Shown: positions 25,703-35,138 of the stretch, piece after piece
Numbering within the stretch: the first letter of the stretch is position 1
Layout: each line of letters starts with the position of its first letter
Origin: UBA9300 sp032260385
GTDB lineage: Bacteria > Bacteroidota > Bacteroidia > Bacteroidales > VadinHA17
DNA length: 64,000 nt
NCBI GenBank assembly: GCA_032260385.1
Contig: JAVVEL010000001.1
Span: 62,001-126,000 of the forward strand
Reading direction: 5' to 3'
The notes under the pieces: model-generated
Told to the model about the DNA's origin: nothing
Database searches by the model: none
What the model saw: only the letters and a program-made list of their open reading frames with translations
Made by a program: the position numbers and the translations under genes

Positions 25703-26639
25703 TGCCTCTCACGATGTTTATTGACCTGGGTATTATGTCAAATTCAATGGGTGAATGACCGAGGGATTCCCCGTCGGCTTCAACATGTATAAGTGGATCG
25801 GAGTCAATCTTTATTCTCTTACCCGTATACCCTTCAACTTTTGGATGATCAAGAATTGTTCCGTTATAAAGTCTTTTAAGACTGCGGATGATTTCGCCCT
25901 TACGCATTTTCTTTATCAGGGTGAGCTCAAACAAGCCGTCATCAGCAATGGCCCCGGGTGTTTGCATCATGCCTCCCCCGGAGAATTTGCCTATGCCAAG
26001 ACTGATGGAAAAGGTGTCGTTCTGTATCCTTTTCCCGTCTATCTCAATGCTTGTACTGGTATGTTTGTATGCAAGCAGGCTCCGTAGCAGGGCCCATAGA
26101 TAAAGTGTTTTACTGCTGTGCCCCCTTTCTTTTTGCCGGTTCGACCGTTGCACAACCAGGGCATCAAATCCCAGGCCTGCAATGTTAACAAAATACCTTT
26201 CCCTGACGTCAGTACCGGAATAGAATTTTATTACCCCGGTATCCTGGAGAAATATTTCTTCGTTTTTTATTACCCTGATGGCAGCTTCATAATCCATGGG
26301 TATATTGAACATCCTTCCCCAGTCATTTCCTGTACCTACCGTAACCATTCCCAGAATTATATCTGTAGTTGGCACATCTCTCTGGTGGAAGACACCGTTC
26401 ACAACTTCATTCATTGTGCCGTCGCCTCCGACAACAAGTATTTTCCTGCTTCCTTTCCTGATAGCATCGGTTGCAAGGTCCATGGCATGGTGCTTGGCTT
26501 CAGTGAAGACATGACTAAAGGGGATTTCATAACGATTTATAAGATCTGATATGATACTCCAATCCTTCTTTCCTTTTTTCTTCCCTGCATTGGGATTGAC
26601 AATTATATGCCATTCCCTCTTTTTTTCGGGTTTGCCCAT
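25689..26639 (-). CDS. Diacylglycerol/lipid kinase family protein
   Basis: A 316-residue soluble kinase of the DagK/YegS/BmrU family. Hallmarks are VNPNAGKKKGKKDW near the start, the nucleotide-binding GGDGTMNEVVNG near residue 75, and the C-terminal HVEADGESLGHSPIEF. Members phosphorylate lipids such as diacylglycerol, or sphingoid bases in sphingolipid-making Bacteroidetes; the substrate cannot be told. Convergent with the glutaminyl cyclase gene. The 207 bp up to parA carry only the parA promoter. Confidence 0.92.
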   Translation of the reverse strand: MGKPEKKREWHIIVNPNAGKKKGKKDWSIISDLINRYEIPFSHVFTEAKHHAMDLATDAIRKGSRKILVVGGDGTMNEVVNGVFHQRDVPTTDIILGMVTVGTGNDWGRMFNIPMDYEAAIRVIKNEEIFLQDTGVIKFYSGTDVRERYFVNIAGLGFDALVVQRSNRQKERGHSSKTLYLWALLRSLLAYKHTSTSIEIDGKRIQNDTFSISLGIGKFSGGGMMQTPGAIADDGLFELTLIKKMRKGEIIRSLKRLYNGTILDHPKVEGYTGKRIKIDSDPLIHVEADGESLGHSPIEFDIIPRSINIVRGITGD

Positions 26640-26797
26640 AATAATTAAATTGGGATGCTGTAAAGATGCTAAAAAATATCTAATCGAAACAGTTAACCTG
26701 TTTTAACCATTAAAACATGTTAATAAAGTGTTGAAAAGCGTAATTGAAATGTTTACAATTACATCGTTAATCAAGGATTTACGGGAAGCATAAATAT

Positions 26798-26805
26798 TAA
26801 TTTTG
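26798..26805 (+). promoter_or_regulatory. -7 promoter element of parAB
   Basis: TAATTTTG matches TAnnTTTG, 41 bp before parA. TTT at 26778-26780 may be a weak -33 element. Confidence 0.55.
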
Positions 26806-26846
26806 AAATTCCCAAAAAGACATAACTAAATCAAATAAAGAAGCAG

Positions 26847-27638
26847 ATGGCGAGGATTATTTCATTGGCAAATCAGAAGGGTGGAGTGGGCAAAACAACA
26901 ACGGCAATAAATCTTGCTGCCAGCCTGGCAGCGCTTGACAGGAAGGTGCTGGTGGTGGATTTTGATCCACAGGCTAATTCCACTTCAGGCTTTGGTATTG
27001 ATAACCGGAAAGTTGAAACAACAATATATGATTGTATCATCAATGATGCGGATCCTGAAAGTGCAATTACAGCTACCGAAATTAATAATTTGGAAATCAT
27101 ACCTTCCAATATCGACCTGGTTGGCGCAGAAATAGAAATGCTGAACAGGGAAAAAAGAGAAAGTATTCTGAAGAATGTTTTAAAAGCCATACCTGACAGG
27201 TATGATTATATGTTAGTGGACTGCTCTCCCTCACTAGGATTGCTTACGGTGAATGCACTTACGGCTTCCGATTCAGTTATCGTGCCCGTCCAGTGTGAAT
27301 ATTTTGCTCTTGAAGGCCTGGGTAAATTACTTAATACCATTAAGATAATACAGAAAAACCTTAACAGGGAATTGCTAATTGAAGGTTTCCTCCTGACCAT
27401 GTATGATTCAAGGCTGAGGCTCTCAAACCAGGTGGTTGAAGAGGTACGAAAACATTTTCAGCAAATGGTATTTGAAACAATCATACAGCGTAATGTGAAA
27501 CTCAGTGAAGCTCCCAGTTACGGGCAGCCCGCTATTCTATACGATGCTGAATCAAGGGGTGCTGTTAATTATCTTAACCTCGCACAGGAATTAATAGACA
27601 GGGGTAAAAACGGGACGGAGAGAAATATTGACTACTAG
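26847..27638 (+). CDS. parA: Chromosome partitioning ATPase ParA/Soj
   Basis: Deviant Walker ATPase that, with ParB, segregates chromosome origins. The 263-residue protein begins MARIISLANQKGGVGKTTTA, the deviant Walker A with the signature lysine, and has DFDPQANSTSGFG and CSPSLGLLTVNAL. No N-terminal DNA-binding domain, so it is the chromosomal Soj-type form. parB follows 26 bp later. No parS site (TGTTTCACGTGAAACA-like) was recognised in the window. Confidence 0.97.
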   Translation: MARIISLANQKGGVGKTTTAINLAASLAALDRKVLVVDFDPQANSTSGFGIDNRKVETTIYDCIINDADPESAITATEINNLEIIPSNIDLVGAEIEMLNREKRESILKNVLKAIPDRYDYMLVDCSPSLGLLTVNALTASDSVIVPVQCEYFALEGLGKLLNTIKIIQKNLNRELLIEGFLLTMYDSRLRLSNQVVEEVRKHFQQMVFETIIQRNVKLSEAPSYGQPAILYDAESRGAVNYLNLAQELIDRGKNGTERNIDY

Positions 27639-27664
27639 AAGGTGCTAACAATACAGATAGTGTT

Positions 27665-28546
27665 ATGGTAAAGAAACAAGCGTTGGGAAGAGGTCTTGGT
27701 GCATTAATGGATGATGCTGAAAGGGAGAAACTGGAGCAAAAGGTAGAAGCGAATCTCGAAATCAATATCGAGGATATTGAACTCAATCCTTTTCAGCCAC
27801 GAACACGATTTGATGAACAGTTACTTGAAGAGCTGGCTTCATCCATTCGTAAACTGGGAATTGTACAGCCTCTTACCGTCAGGGAAACAGGTGATAACAA
27901 ATACCAGCTTATTGCCGGTGAAAGGCGATTAAAAGCAGCACTCCTGGCAGGACTTAAATCAGTGCCTGCCTATATACGTACCGCTGATGACCAGGCAATG
28001 CTTGAACTGGCACTGGTTGAAAATATACAGAGAGAAGACCTCGATGCCATTGAAATTGCAATAAGTTATCAGAGACTTATAGAGGAGTGTAAGCTTACAC
28101 AGGAACAACTTAGCGAAAGAGTGGGGAAACAAAGATCAACTGTTGCCAATTACCTGCGATTGCTTAAACTGCCTGCAGAAATACAGCTGGGAATAAAAAA
28201 TAAACAGCTTACAATGGGCCATGCCCGCACACTGATAAACATTGAGGATGCCAAACAGCAAATAAAAGTGTACTACAGGATAATCGATGATGACCTTTCT
28301 GTCCGGAAAACTGAAGAACTGGTTCGTAAACTACAGATGACAAAGCTGAAGGACCCTGAAAAAAACCAGAAGAAAAAACAACTGAACAAAGATTTCCAGG
28401 ACCTGTCCGGACACCTTTCCAAAATATTCAAGTCTGATGTCCAGTTCAGAATAAATGAAAAGGGGAAGGGTAAGATTGTTATCCAGTTTGATAATACCGA
28501 ACAAATGGAGAGGATTTTAGAGGTATTGGATAAACTTAACTCCTAA
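27665..28546 (+). CDS. parB: ParB/RepB/Spo0J partition protein
   Basis: CTP-dependent DNA clamp that loads at parS and activates ParA. The 293-residue protein opens KKQALGRGLGALMDD, has the ParB/Srx nucleotide motif LIAGERRLKAALLAGL, the NPFQPRTRF-type motif, and a helix-turn-helix (LTQEQLSERVGKQRSTVANYL). The C-terminal dimerisation domain is present. Length normal. Its own gene order, parA-parB-DUF5683-mltD, is often kept in Bacteroidetes. Confidence 0.96.
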   Translation: MVKKQALGRGLGALMDDAEREKLEQKVEANLEINIEDIELNPFQPRTRFDEQLLEELASSIRKLGIVQPLTVRETGDNKYQLIAGERRLKAALLAGLKSVPAYIRTADDQAMLELALVENIQREDLDAIEIAISYQRLIEECKLTQEQLSERVGKQRSTVANYLRLLKLPAEIQLGIKNKQLTMGHARTLINIEDAKQQIKVYYRIIDDDLSVRKTEELVRKLQMTKLKDPEKNQKKKQLNKDFQDLSGHLSKIFKSDVQFRINEKGKGKIVIQFDNTEQMERILEVLDKLNS

Positions 28547-28551
28547 AATTA

Positions 28552-28559
28552 TATCTTTG
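28552..28559 (+). promoter_or_regulatory. -7 promoter element of the DUF5683-mltD pair
   Basis: TATCTTTG matches TAnnTTTG, starting six bases after the parB stop. The implied leader of about 60 bases holds a 13-codon open frame at 28572-28613. Confidence 0.55.
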
Positions 28560-28631
28560 CCTTATTGTCATATGCGTGAGTTAATCCATGCCCCCGGTTT
28601 AAATTTAGAGTGACAAAAAAAGGTATTGATA

Positions 28632-29279
28632 TTGAAAATAATTAAACTGAGCATATTACTCATTATACTGGCAATAAATGCCTGTGCCCAGGTCATTATA
28701 ACAGAAAGAGATACAAGCGCCACGGATCGTGAACAGAAAGAGCAGGTAGTTTCTTTAAGGAGAGAAATATCACCGGTGAAAGCTACTATGATGGCAGCTG
28801 CCTTGCCCGGACTGGGCCAGGTGTATAACAGGAAATACTGGAAAATACCTCTCGTTTATGCTGGCTTTGGAGCACTGGGTTACAGCATAATACGAAATTC
28901 ACAAAATTTTGACGCTTATCTCGGAGCCTACCAGGACATAACAGATGAAATACCCGAAACCAGGAGTTATGAGACATATACTCCTTCCTTTGATTCCGGG
29001 GAGATAGATCCCGCACTGGGAGCAGATAACTATAACCCCCAGACTCATAGCTGGGTAAAAGACCAGATGCTTAATGCTATATCTTATTACAGGAGATACC
29101 GTGATTTATCCTATATTGGTGTCGGTTTCTGGTATATCTTATCAATACTGGACGCAAATGTTGATGCTGTGATGTCAGACTGGGAAATTAACCCTGAATT
29201 AAGCCTTAGTGTTAATCCCGTAGCTATTGGGACAGTTTATGGCCCGACAATGGGTCTGGGAGTAAAAGTAACTTTTTAA
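28632..29279 (+). CDS. DUF5683 secreted/membrane protein (TTG start)
   Basis: About 215 residues: a hydrophobic signal segment (KIIKLSILLIILAINACAQV), then the DUF5683 core ATMMAAALPGLGQVYNRKYW, which recalls TM2-type membrane hairpins (GLGQ-Y-R-YWK motif), and further hydrophobic segments. No ATG is available near the signal; TTG at 28632 (or 28626) is the only plausible start. It sits between parB and mltD, so a cell-envelope role is likely, but no function is known. The Cys in NACAQV could be a lipidation site or just precede a signal peptidase I site. Confidence 0.8.
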   Translation: MKIIKLSILLIILAINACAQVIITERDTSATDREQKEQVVSLRREISPVKATMMAAALPGLGQVYNRKYWKIPLVYAGFGALGYSIIRNSQNFDAYLGAYQDITDEIPETRSYETYTPSFDSGEIDPALGADNYNPQTHSWVKDQMLNAISYYRRYRDLSYIGVGFWYILSILDANVDAVMSDWEINPELSLSVNPVAIGTVYGPTMGLGVKVTF

Positions 29280-29289
29280 TGATTTAGCC

Positions 29290-30813
29290 ATGCGAAGAAC
29301 ATTGATTTTAATAGTAGGAATAATAATTAGTAATATTACTGTCTCGCAAGTAAATGATACAATCATTGCCGCATCCGACAGCGAATTTATTGTAAGACAA
29401 CTCGACAGCCTCACCCATATATGGTTTCTTGAGAGAATGGTCCCCCTTGAGGATAACTTTGATGAGGATGCCCTTTCTCTTGTGGAATTTCCTGATTCAG
29501 TCTACAGGGAGCGGCTCCATAATATCCATTCGGTGGTGAACCTTCCGTATAACAGTGTTGTGAAAAATCATATTCATGTATATACAGGGAAGAAGAGAAG
29601 TAATTTTGAAATAATGCTGGGGATGAGGGAATACTATTTCCCAATGATAGAGGATATTTTTGATTCTTATGGACTGCCTGCCGAATTAAAATATATGGCA
29701 GTAATCGAATCTGCCCTTAACCCGAATGCTGTCTCAAGGGTAGGAGCCACCGGTTTATGGCAATTCATGTACAGCACCGGAAGAGCCTACGGCCTGACAA
29801 TAAATTCAGTGGTCGATGAAAGAAGGGATCCCGTGAAATCAACTCATGCAGCAGCCAGATATCTCAAGGACCTCTATGATATTTACAATGACTGGGGACT
29901 GGTAATTGCCGCTTATAACTGCGGCCCTGGAAATGTAAACAAGGCAATACGAAGATCAGGCAACAAAAAAGATTACTGGGAGATATATTACAGGCTGCCG
30001 AGAGAGACAAGAGGCTATCTGCCCGGATATATAGCCGCTACCTATGCAATGCATTATTACAGGGAACATAATATTAAACCGAAAAAGGTAAATTTCCCCC
30101 TGGCAACAGATACAGTTATGGTAACACAGGATATTCACCTGGAACAGCTGTCAGAAGTGATGAACATTCCCCTGGCAGAGGTAAAGGCGCTGAATCCCCA
30201 GTACCGGACACTGTTAGTGCCCGGGAGGAGCAAAGCCATGGCAATAAGCCTGCCCATAGAATACCTTGGCGACTTTATCTCTCTTCAGGATTCTGTAGCT
30301 GCGTACCGGGCCGATCATTATTTTAACCCGGAACTAAAAAACGCCAGCCCTACACAATCAGCATATATACCACCTAGCATCAATGGAAAAACAAAACTGA
30401 CTTACACCGTTAAGGAAGGTGATAATCTTGGTTATATTGCAAGCTGGTATAATGTTGGAGTATCTGACCTGAGATACTGGAATAATATTTACCGTAGTCT
30501 TATCCGTATTAACCAGAAACTTGCAGTATATGTAAACCCTTCTGAAAAAGACTATTATTCAGTTGTTGATAATCTGAGCTTTGCCGAAAAGCAGGCCAGG
30601 ATTGGAAAAAATGTCATTGTTCAAAAACCAGCAGATGAGGAAGCTGTTGATGATGATTACGTTTACCACACGGTGAGATATGGAGACACTGTCTGGGATA
30701 TAGCAAAAAAATATTCTGGAGTCAGTACTACCGATATTCTCAACCTGAATGGACTGAGCCGGTCAGGTAAAATTCATGTAGGGCAAAAACTGAAAATTAA
30801 GAAGAACAGCTAA
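29290..30813 (+). CDS. mltD: Membrane-bound lytic murein transglycosylase D with LysM domains
   Basis: Cell-wall enzyme that cleaves glycan strands to 1,6-anhydro-muramyl ends. A signal peptide (MRRTLILIVGIIISNITVSQ) precedes an SLT/MltD catalytic domain: LKYMAVIESALNPNAVSRVG places catalytic Glu140, followed by GLWQFMYSTGRAYGL and AAYNCGPGNVNKAI. Two LysM peptidoglycan-binding repeats follow (YTVKEGDNLGYIASWYNV around 377 and HTVRYGDTVWDIAKKYSG around 456). The 507-residue length is typical. It lacks a clear lipobox. Confidence 0.95.
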   Translation: MRRTLILIVGIIISNITVSQVNDTIIAASDSEFIVRQLDSLTHIWFLERMVPLEDNFDEDALSLVEFPDSVYRERLHNIHSVVNLPYNSVVKNHIHVYTGKKRSNFEIMLGMREYYFPMIEDIFDSYGLPAELKYMAVIESALNPNAVSRVGATGLWQFMYSTGRAYGLTINSVVDERRDPVKSTHAAARYLKDLYDIYNDWGLVIAAYNCGPGNVNKAIRRSGNKKDYWEIYYRLPRETRGYLPGYIAATYAMHYYREHNIKPKKVNFPLATDTVMVTQDIHLEQLSEVMNIPLAEVKALNPQYRTLLVPGRSKAMAISLPIEYLGDFISLQDSVAAYRADHYFNPELKNASPTQSAYIPPSINGKTKLTYTVKEGDNLGYIASWYNVGVSDLRYWNNIYRSLIRINQKLAVYVNPSEKDYYSVVDNLSFAEKQARIGKNVIVQKPADEEAVDDDYVYHTVRYGDTVWDIAKKYSGVSTTDILNLNGLSRSGKIHVGQKLKIKKNS

Positions 30814-30845
30814 CAGATCTTTTATGAGCTCATAATACCCAGGCT

Positions 30846-33800
30846 ATGCGTCCATACAAGACCTTACTTATTTTCCTGGTCTTAATGCTTCTCCTTTACG
30901 GGCCGGCATTTTTTATCAGGAGCCCGGTTAAGATAGCACCCGGCATCTCTGTCAGGTGGCCTGCTATCAATATGGCTTTTATGAGCAGTGATAAGCCAGG
31001 GAAAGACAGCCTGAATACGATTTCAACTATCGATACCCTCGCCGGCAACCTTGCTCCTGCAGATACCGCCTCCCCGGCTGCAGATGCCGCCTCCCCGGCT
31101 GCAGATGTCGCCTCCCCGGCTGCAGAAATAGCTGGAGGCTTTCTTTTTGATTTTTCTGATTCACGGCAGCTCACCCTTTCATTAAACAGCATGATTAGAA
31201 AGGATGCTGGGCAGTTGAGGTTGATGTATTATGGCGATTCTCAACTTGAGGGAGACAGAATTACCTGCCGTCTGCGTGAACAATTAAGGAGAATAAGTCC
31301 GGGCAGCGGACCGGGCTTGCTGAGCATAAGCCCGCTGGTGCCTTACACAAGGACATCACACATCAGGTCTTCATCTAACTGGGAAGACTATGATTATCTT
31401 GATTACCGGAACGGAATAATAAATCATCAGAAACTGGGACCACTGATGAGTATCAGCAGGTTTACAGGACCAGGCAAAGGGGGAGAGACGCCTGAAACAG
31501 CCTGGTTCAGTGTTGAGCCTTCCATGTTCTCGGATTCATTATCAGCTAAGTATGATATGTTCAGGTTATTCTATGGTCACCTGGAAGATACCATGAAGAT
31601 CGAAGTCTATACAGGTGAAGGTTTAATCCGGATGGATACCCTGATGCCATCAGTAAGGGAAAGGGAATATTCGGTTTATCTTGGATCATCTTCCTATCTG
31701 AGGATTGTTTTTGAAGCTAAATCAAGCCCCGACTTTTATGGATTCAGCATCGAAAGTGAAGAGGGTGTTGTAGTTGATAATATACCCAGAAGAGGAAGTG
31801 CAGGCTTTGAGTACACAATGATTTCCAGGGATAATCTTGCAGGCTTATACAGTATGATAAAACCGGATATCCTGGTAATGCATTACGGTCTTAACGTTGT
31901 TTTGAGTGTAAGATCAAGCTATAAATATTATGAAGAAGGCATATACCAGCAGCTGCTAAGGTTAAGGGAGGTGTGCCCGGGAGCAATCATTATCCTTGTC
32001 GGACTTACCGACATTGCCCATAAGGTTGACGGTGAGTTTCAATCATATGAAAATATTCCCCGGATAAGGGATGCTCAAAAAAAAGCCGCTGAAAGGGCAG
32101 GAATATTATTCTGGGATTCATGGCAGGCCATGGGTGGGAAAAATTCAATAATTAAATGGAGCAGGAAAGTGCCGGCCCTTGCATCTGATGATTTCTCTCA
32201 TCTTACCTATGAAGGTGGTGATACCCTTGCAGATTTAATGCTCAGGGATATTATTGCCATCGGGAGCACACAACAACAGGAAGCTGCCGAAACTGTAATG
32301 ATTCATACGTCTGTAAATACCGAAAGCACGGCTGAAAAATCAGACGATGAAGAAAATCTCCGTGATGCTGCCGGACAGAAGTTTCTTGACATGATTTCAT
32401 ATGACCGGGGCAAACCCTTACTGTTCTCAAGAGCCTCATTCTGGGTCTTCCTGTTCATAGCCATACTGTTCTATAGCCTCTTATTCACCAGACCCTTACT
32501 CAGAAACACTTATCTTTTCCTTTTCAGCCTGTTTTTCTATTACAAGTCAGGAGGTGTTTTCTTCTTCCTCCTGATAATATCAACCCTGACAGATTATCTC
32601 GCGGGGCTCATGATCTATAAGGCAAGGAAAAAATCAGTGAAGAAATTATTCGTTTTTTTAAGCCTGCTGGTTAATCTTGGGATGCTGTCATATTTTAAAT
32701 ATACTGGTTTTTTCACGGGCATCTTTAATAATATCTTTAATACTGACCTGCCGGTAATTGATTGGTTTGCTGCCCTTTCAAACTTCTACCTCGGGACGGG
32801 CTTCAATATTGATGCTATCTTGCTGCCGATTGGAATATCCTTCTTTACCTTCCAGACCATAAGCTATACCCTCGATGTATACAGGGAAAAGACTGAGCCT
32901 GTGAGGAACATACTTGATTTCGGCTTTTATGTTTCTTTCTTCCCTCAGCTGGTTGCAGGACCAATAGTGAGGGCTTCTGAATTTGTCCCCCAGCTTTATG
33001 CACCCTTCAGCCTGTCTAAAAGAGAGTGGGGTCATGCCCTCTTCCTTATTGCGGGGGGGCTGATAAAAAAGGTTGTTATATCTGATTTCATTTCCGTGAA
33101 TTTCGTTGACAGGGTTTTCGATACACCTTTAATGTATTCAGGACTGGAGAACCTTATGGCGGTTTATGGTTATGGTCTGCAGATTTACTGTGACTTTTCA
33201 GGGTATACAGACATAGCCATCGGTATAGCATTAATGCTTGGTTACAGGTTACCGGTCAACTTTAATTCACCTTACAAGGCATATAATTTGACTGATTTCT
33301 GGCGAAGATGGCACATATCACTCTCGCGGTGGCTCCGTGATTATTTATATATCTCTATCGGAGGTAACAGGAAGGGTCGTTTCAGAACCATTGTGAATTT
33401 AATGGTCACAATGTTGCTTGGAGGCCTTTGGCACGGTGCGGCATGGAGGTTCGTGTTCTGGGGCGGACTGCATGGCCTGGGCCTGGTGGTCAATAAGTTA
33501 TGGATGAATGTTTTTCCACGCAGAAGGGGGCCGGGCAGGGTCAAGAGATTTATAGCTGTTTTTATCACTTTTAATTTTGTAAGTTTCTGCTGGATTTTTT
33601 TCAGGGCTTCTGATATGAAGGGCGTCGTGATAATGCTCAGACAGATATTTACGGCTTTCAGTCCGGGTAGCCTGGTCAATGTTTTTACTGCTTACAGCCA
33701 GGTGATAATAATAATTGCCTGTGGTTATATTCTTCATTTTATGCCGGTAAAGGTGAAAGAATCATACAGAGGACTCTTCATCAGGCTTCCGCTGGCAGTA

Positions 33801-33887
33801 AAGATTATTCTTGTGTATCTCGTGGCCCTGGTTCTGTATAATGTGCAATCAGCAGACATACAGCCATTTATCTACTTCAGATTCTGA
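30846..33887 (+). CDS. SGNH hydrolase-MBOAT O-acyltransferase fusion protein
   Basis: A 1013-residue two-domain protein. After a signal-anchor and a 21-bp tandem repeat, residues about 115-470 look like an SGNH/GDSL-type hydrolase: YYGDSQLEGDRI puts the nucleophile at Ser132, and DDFSHLT gives the Asp449/His452 pair. Residues about 525-1013 form a membrane-bound O-acyltransferase like AlgI/DltB: LPIGISFFTFQTISYTLDVY, FFPQLVAGPIVRASEF, DFWRRWHISLSRWLRDY, and the active-site His863 in GGLWHGAAWRF. Similar pairs (AlgI with AlgX/AlgJ, PatA/PatB) acetylate exopolysaccharide or peptidoglycan; here both halves are one chain. The acceptor is unknown. mltD lies just upstream, which may hint at the cell wall. 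Confidence 0.85.
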   Translation: MRPYKTLLIFLVLMLLLYGPAFFIRSPVKIAPGISVRWPAINMAFMSSDKPGKDSLNTISTIDTLAGNLAPADTASPAADAASPAADVASPAAEIAGGFLFDFSDSRQLTLSLNSMIRKDAGQLRLMYYGDSQLEGDRITCRLREQLRRISPGSGPGLLSISPLVPYTRTSHIRSSSNWEDYDYLDYRNGIINHQKLGPLMSISRFTGPGKGGETPETAWFSVEPSMFSDSLSAKYDMFRLFYGHLEDTMKIEVYTGEGLIRMDTLMPSVREREYSVYLGSSSYLRIVFEAKSSPDFYGFSIESEEGVVVDNIPRRGSAGFEYTMISRDNLAGLYSMIKPDILVMHYGLNVVLSVRSSYKYYEEGIYQQLLRLREVCPGAIIILVGLTDIAHKVDGEFQSYENIPRIRDAQKKAAERAGILFWDSWQAMGGKNSIIKWSRKVPALASDDFSHLTYEGGDTLADLMLRDIIAIGSTQQQEAAETVMIHTSVNTESTAEKSDDEENLRDAAGQKFLDMISYDRGKPLLFSRASFWVFLFIAILFYSLLFTRPLLRNTYLFLFSLFFYYKSGGVFFFLLIISTLTDYLAGLMIYKARKKSVKKLFVFLSLLVNLGMLSYFKYTGFFTGIFNNIFNTDLPVIDWFAALSNFYLGTGFNIDAILLPIGISFFTFQTISYTLDVYREKTEPVRNILDFGFYVSFFPQLVAGPIVRASEFVPQLYAPFSLSKREWGHALFLIAGGLIKKVVISDFISVNFVDRVFDTPLMYSGLENLMAVYGYGLQIYCDFSGYTDIAIGIALMLGYRLPVNFNSPYKAYNLTDFWRRWHISLSRWLRDYLYISIGGNRKGRFRTIVNLMVTMLLGGLWHGAAWRFVFWGGLHGLGLVVNKLWMNVFPRRRGPGRVKRFIAVFITFNFVSFCWIFFRASDMKGVVIMLRQIFTAFSPGSLVNVFTAYSQVIIIIACGYILHFMPVKVKESYRGLFIRLPLAVKIILVYLVALVLYNVQSADIQPFIYFRF
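31057..31126. repeat. In-frame 21-bp tandem repeat, about 3.3 copies
   Basis: Units start at 31057, 31078, 31099 and 31120 and encode DTASPAA, DAASPAA and DVASPAA. This Ala/Pro-rich linker lies between the N-terminal anchor and the SGNH domain of the fusion protein. Confidence 0.9.
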
Positions 33888-33893
33888 TGTTTG

Positions 33894-35123
33894 CTATAAA
33901 TACTCATTTCGGTCTGAATCAGATCCGATAAAGGGCGCAATGGCCCTGCTGTATATGCCCTGCACCCATGCTATGGCCATCCCGTAGTTGCTTACAGGTA
34001 TACCGGCTTCAATTGCCAGCCTGAGCCTGTTATGCAATTGTTTGCGCGTTATCATGCATCCTCCGCACTGAATGACCAGTGAATAATCTTTCACCGGTCT
34101 TCTGGATTCGTCTAGCCCGGCTACAACGTCAAATTGCAGTTTTTTACCTGTGAAACTGCTTATCCATCTCGGTATTTTGGTCCTGCCAATATCATCACAT
34201 GACACATGATGAGTGCAGGATTCAAGAAGTAATACCCGGTCGCCGTCCCTGAGGTCTGAGATTTTTGGTGTGCCTCTCAGGTAAGCTTCAAAGTCTCCTT
34301 TCAGTCTTGCCAGGGCTATGCTGAAACTCGTAAGGGGTATATCATGGGGTACTGAGGCATCGGCTTTAACAAAAATTTGTGAGTCAGTTACCGCAAGGGC
34401 AGGTTTAAGAGAAGACCTTTTCAGGAAACTGTCAATTTCCCTTTCTTTTAAGACTATTGCAATGGCATCATTATCAATAATATCCCTGATAGCCTGAACC
34501 TGGGGCAGGATAAGCCTGCCTTCAGGTGCTTCAGCGTCAATTGGAGTTATGAGGAGTACTATATCACCCTGCTCAAGCAGATCACCCAGCAGGGTGGGAA
34601 CCTTAAGTGCATGTTCGGGAATAGTGTCCTTTATTAGTTTTATAAGCTCTTCATAATTCTCTTTTGTCACTGCTGAAAAGCTGATAGGCTCTTTCCCGGT
34701 CATATTTTTTACCTTTTCTCTGAAGCCTGTCGAGGGTGTTTCAATATCTGACTTGGTTTGAACAATAATATAGGGAGTATCTGTATTCCTGAAACTGTCA
34801 ATAATCATTTCTTCATTCTCATCCCACAAATTATTGTTAAGTAAAAGTATACCCAGGTCGATTATTTCAAGGACTCTAAGTGATTTTTCCACACGTTTGG
34901 ATCCCAGTTCTCCCATATCGTCTATGCCTGCAGTATCGATAAGGATCACCGGCCCGAAACCGCTTATTTCAAATGATTTCTTTACCGGGTCTGTGGTGGT
35001 GCCTGCATGTTCAGAGACAATAGCTATTTCCTGTCTGGCCAGTGCATTTATAAGGCTGCTTTTACCGTTATTCCTTCTTCCGAAAATACCAATGTGGGGT
35101 GTGCTTTCCCGGCCTTTCTTCAT
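33894..35123 (-). CDS. hydF: [FeFe]-hydrogenase H-cluster maturation GTPase HydF
   Basis: Scaffold protein that receives the diiron subcluster precursor from HydE/HydG and delivers it to the hydrogenase. The 409-residue protein has a GTPase domain (G1 GRRNNGKSS, G3 IDTAG, a G4-like QTKSD) and a C-terminal iron-sulfur domain. The cluster cysteines are CTH, then 46 residues, then QCGGC; the residue before the CxxC is Gln where many HydFs have His. It is 15 bp downstream of aspA. hydE, hydG and a hydrogenase are not in the window. The order differs from hydE-hydG-aspA-hydF clusters seen elsewhere. Confidence 0.95.
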   Translation of the reverse strand: MKKGRESTPHIGIFGRRNNGKSSLINALARQEIAIVSEHAGTTTDPVKKSFEISGFGPVILIDTAGIDDMGELGSKRVEKSLRVLEIIDLGILLLNNNLWDENEEMIIDSFRNTDTPYIIVQTKSDIETPSTGFREKVKNMTGKEPISFSAVTKENYEELIKLIKDTIPEHALKVPTLLGDLLEQGDIVLLITPIDAEAPEGRLILPQVQAIRDIIDNDAIAIVLKEREIDSFLKRSSLKPALAVTDSQIFVKADASVPHDIPLTSFSIALARLKGDFEAYLRGTPKISDLRDGDRVLLLESCTHHVSCDDIGRTKIPRWISSFTGKKLQFDVVAGLDESRRPVKDYSLVIQCGGCMITRKQLHNRLRLAIEAGIPVSNYGMAIAWVQGIYSRAIAPFIGSDSDRNEYL

Positions 35124-35138
35124 AGTAACTGCAAATTT

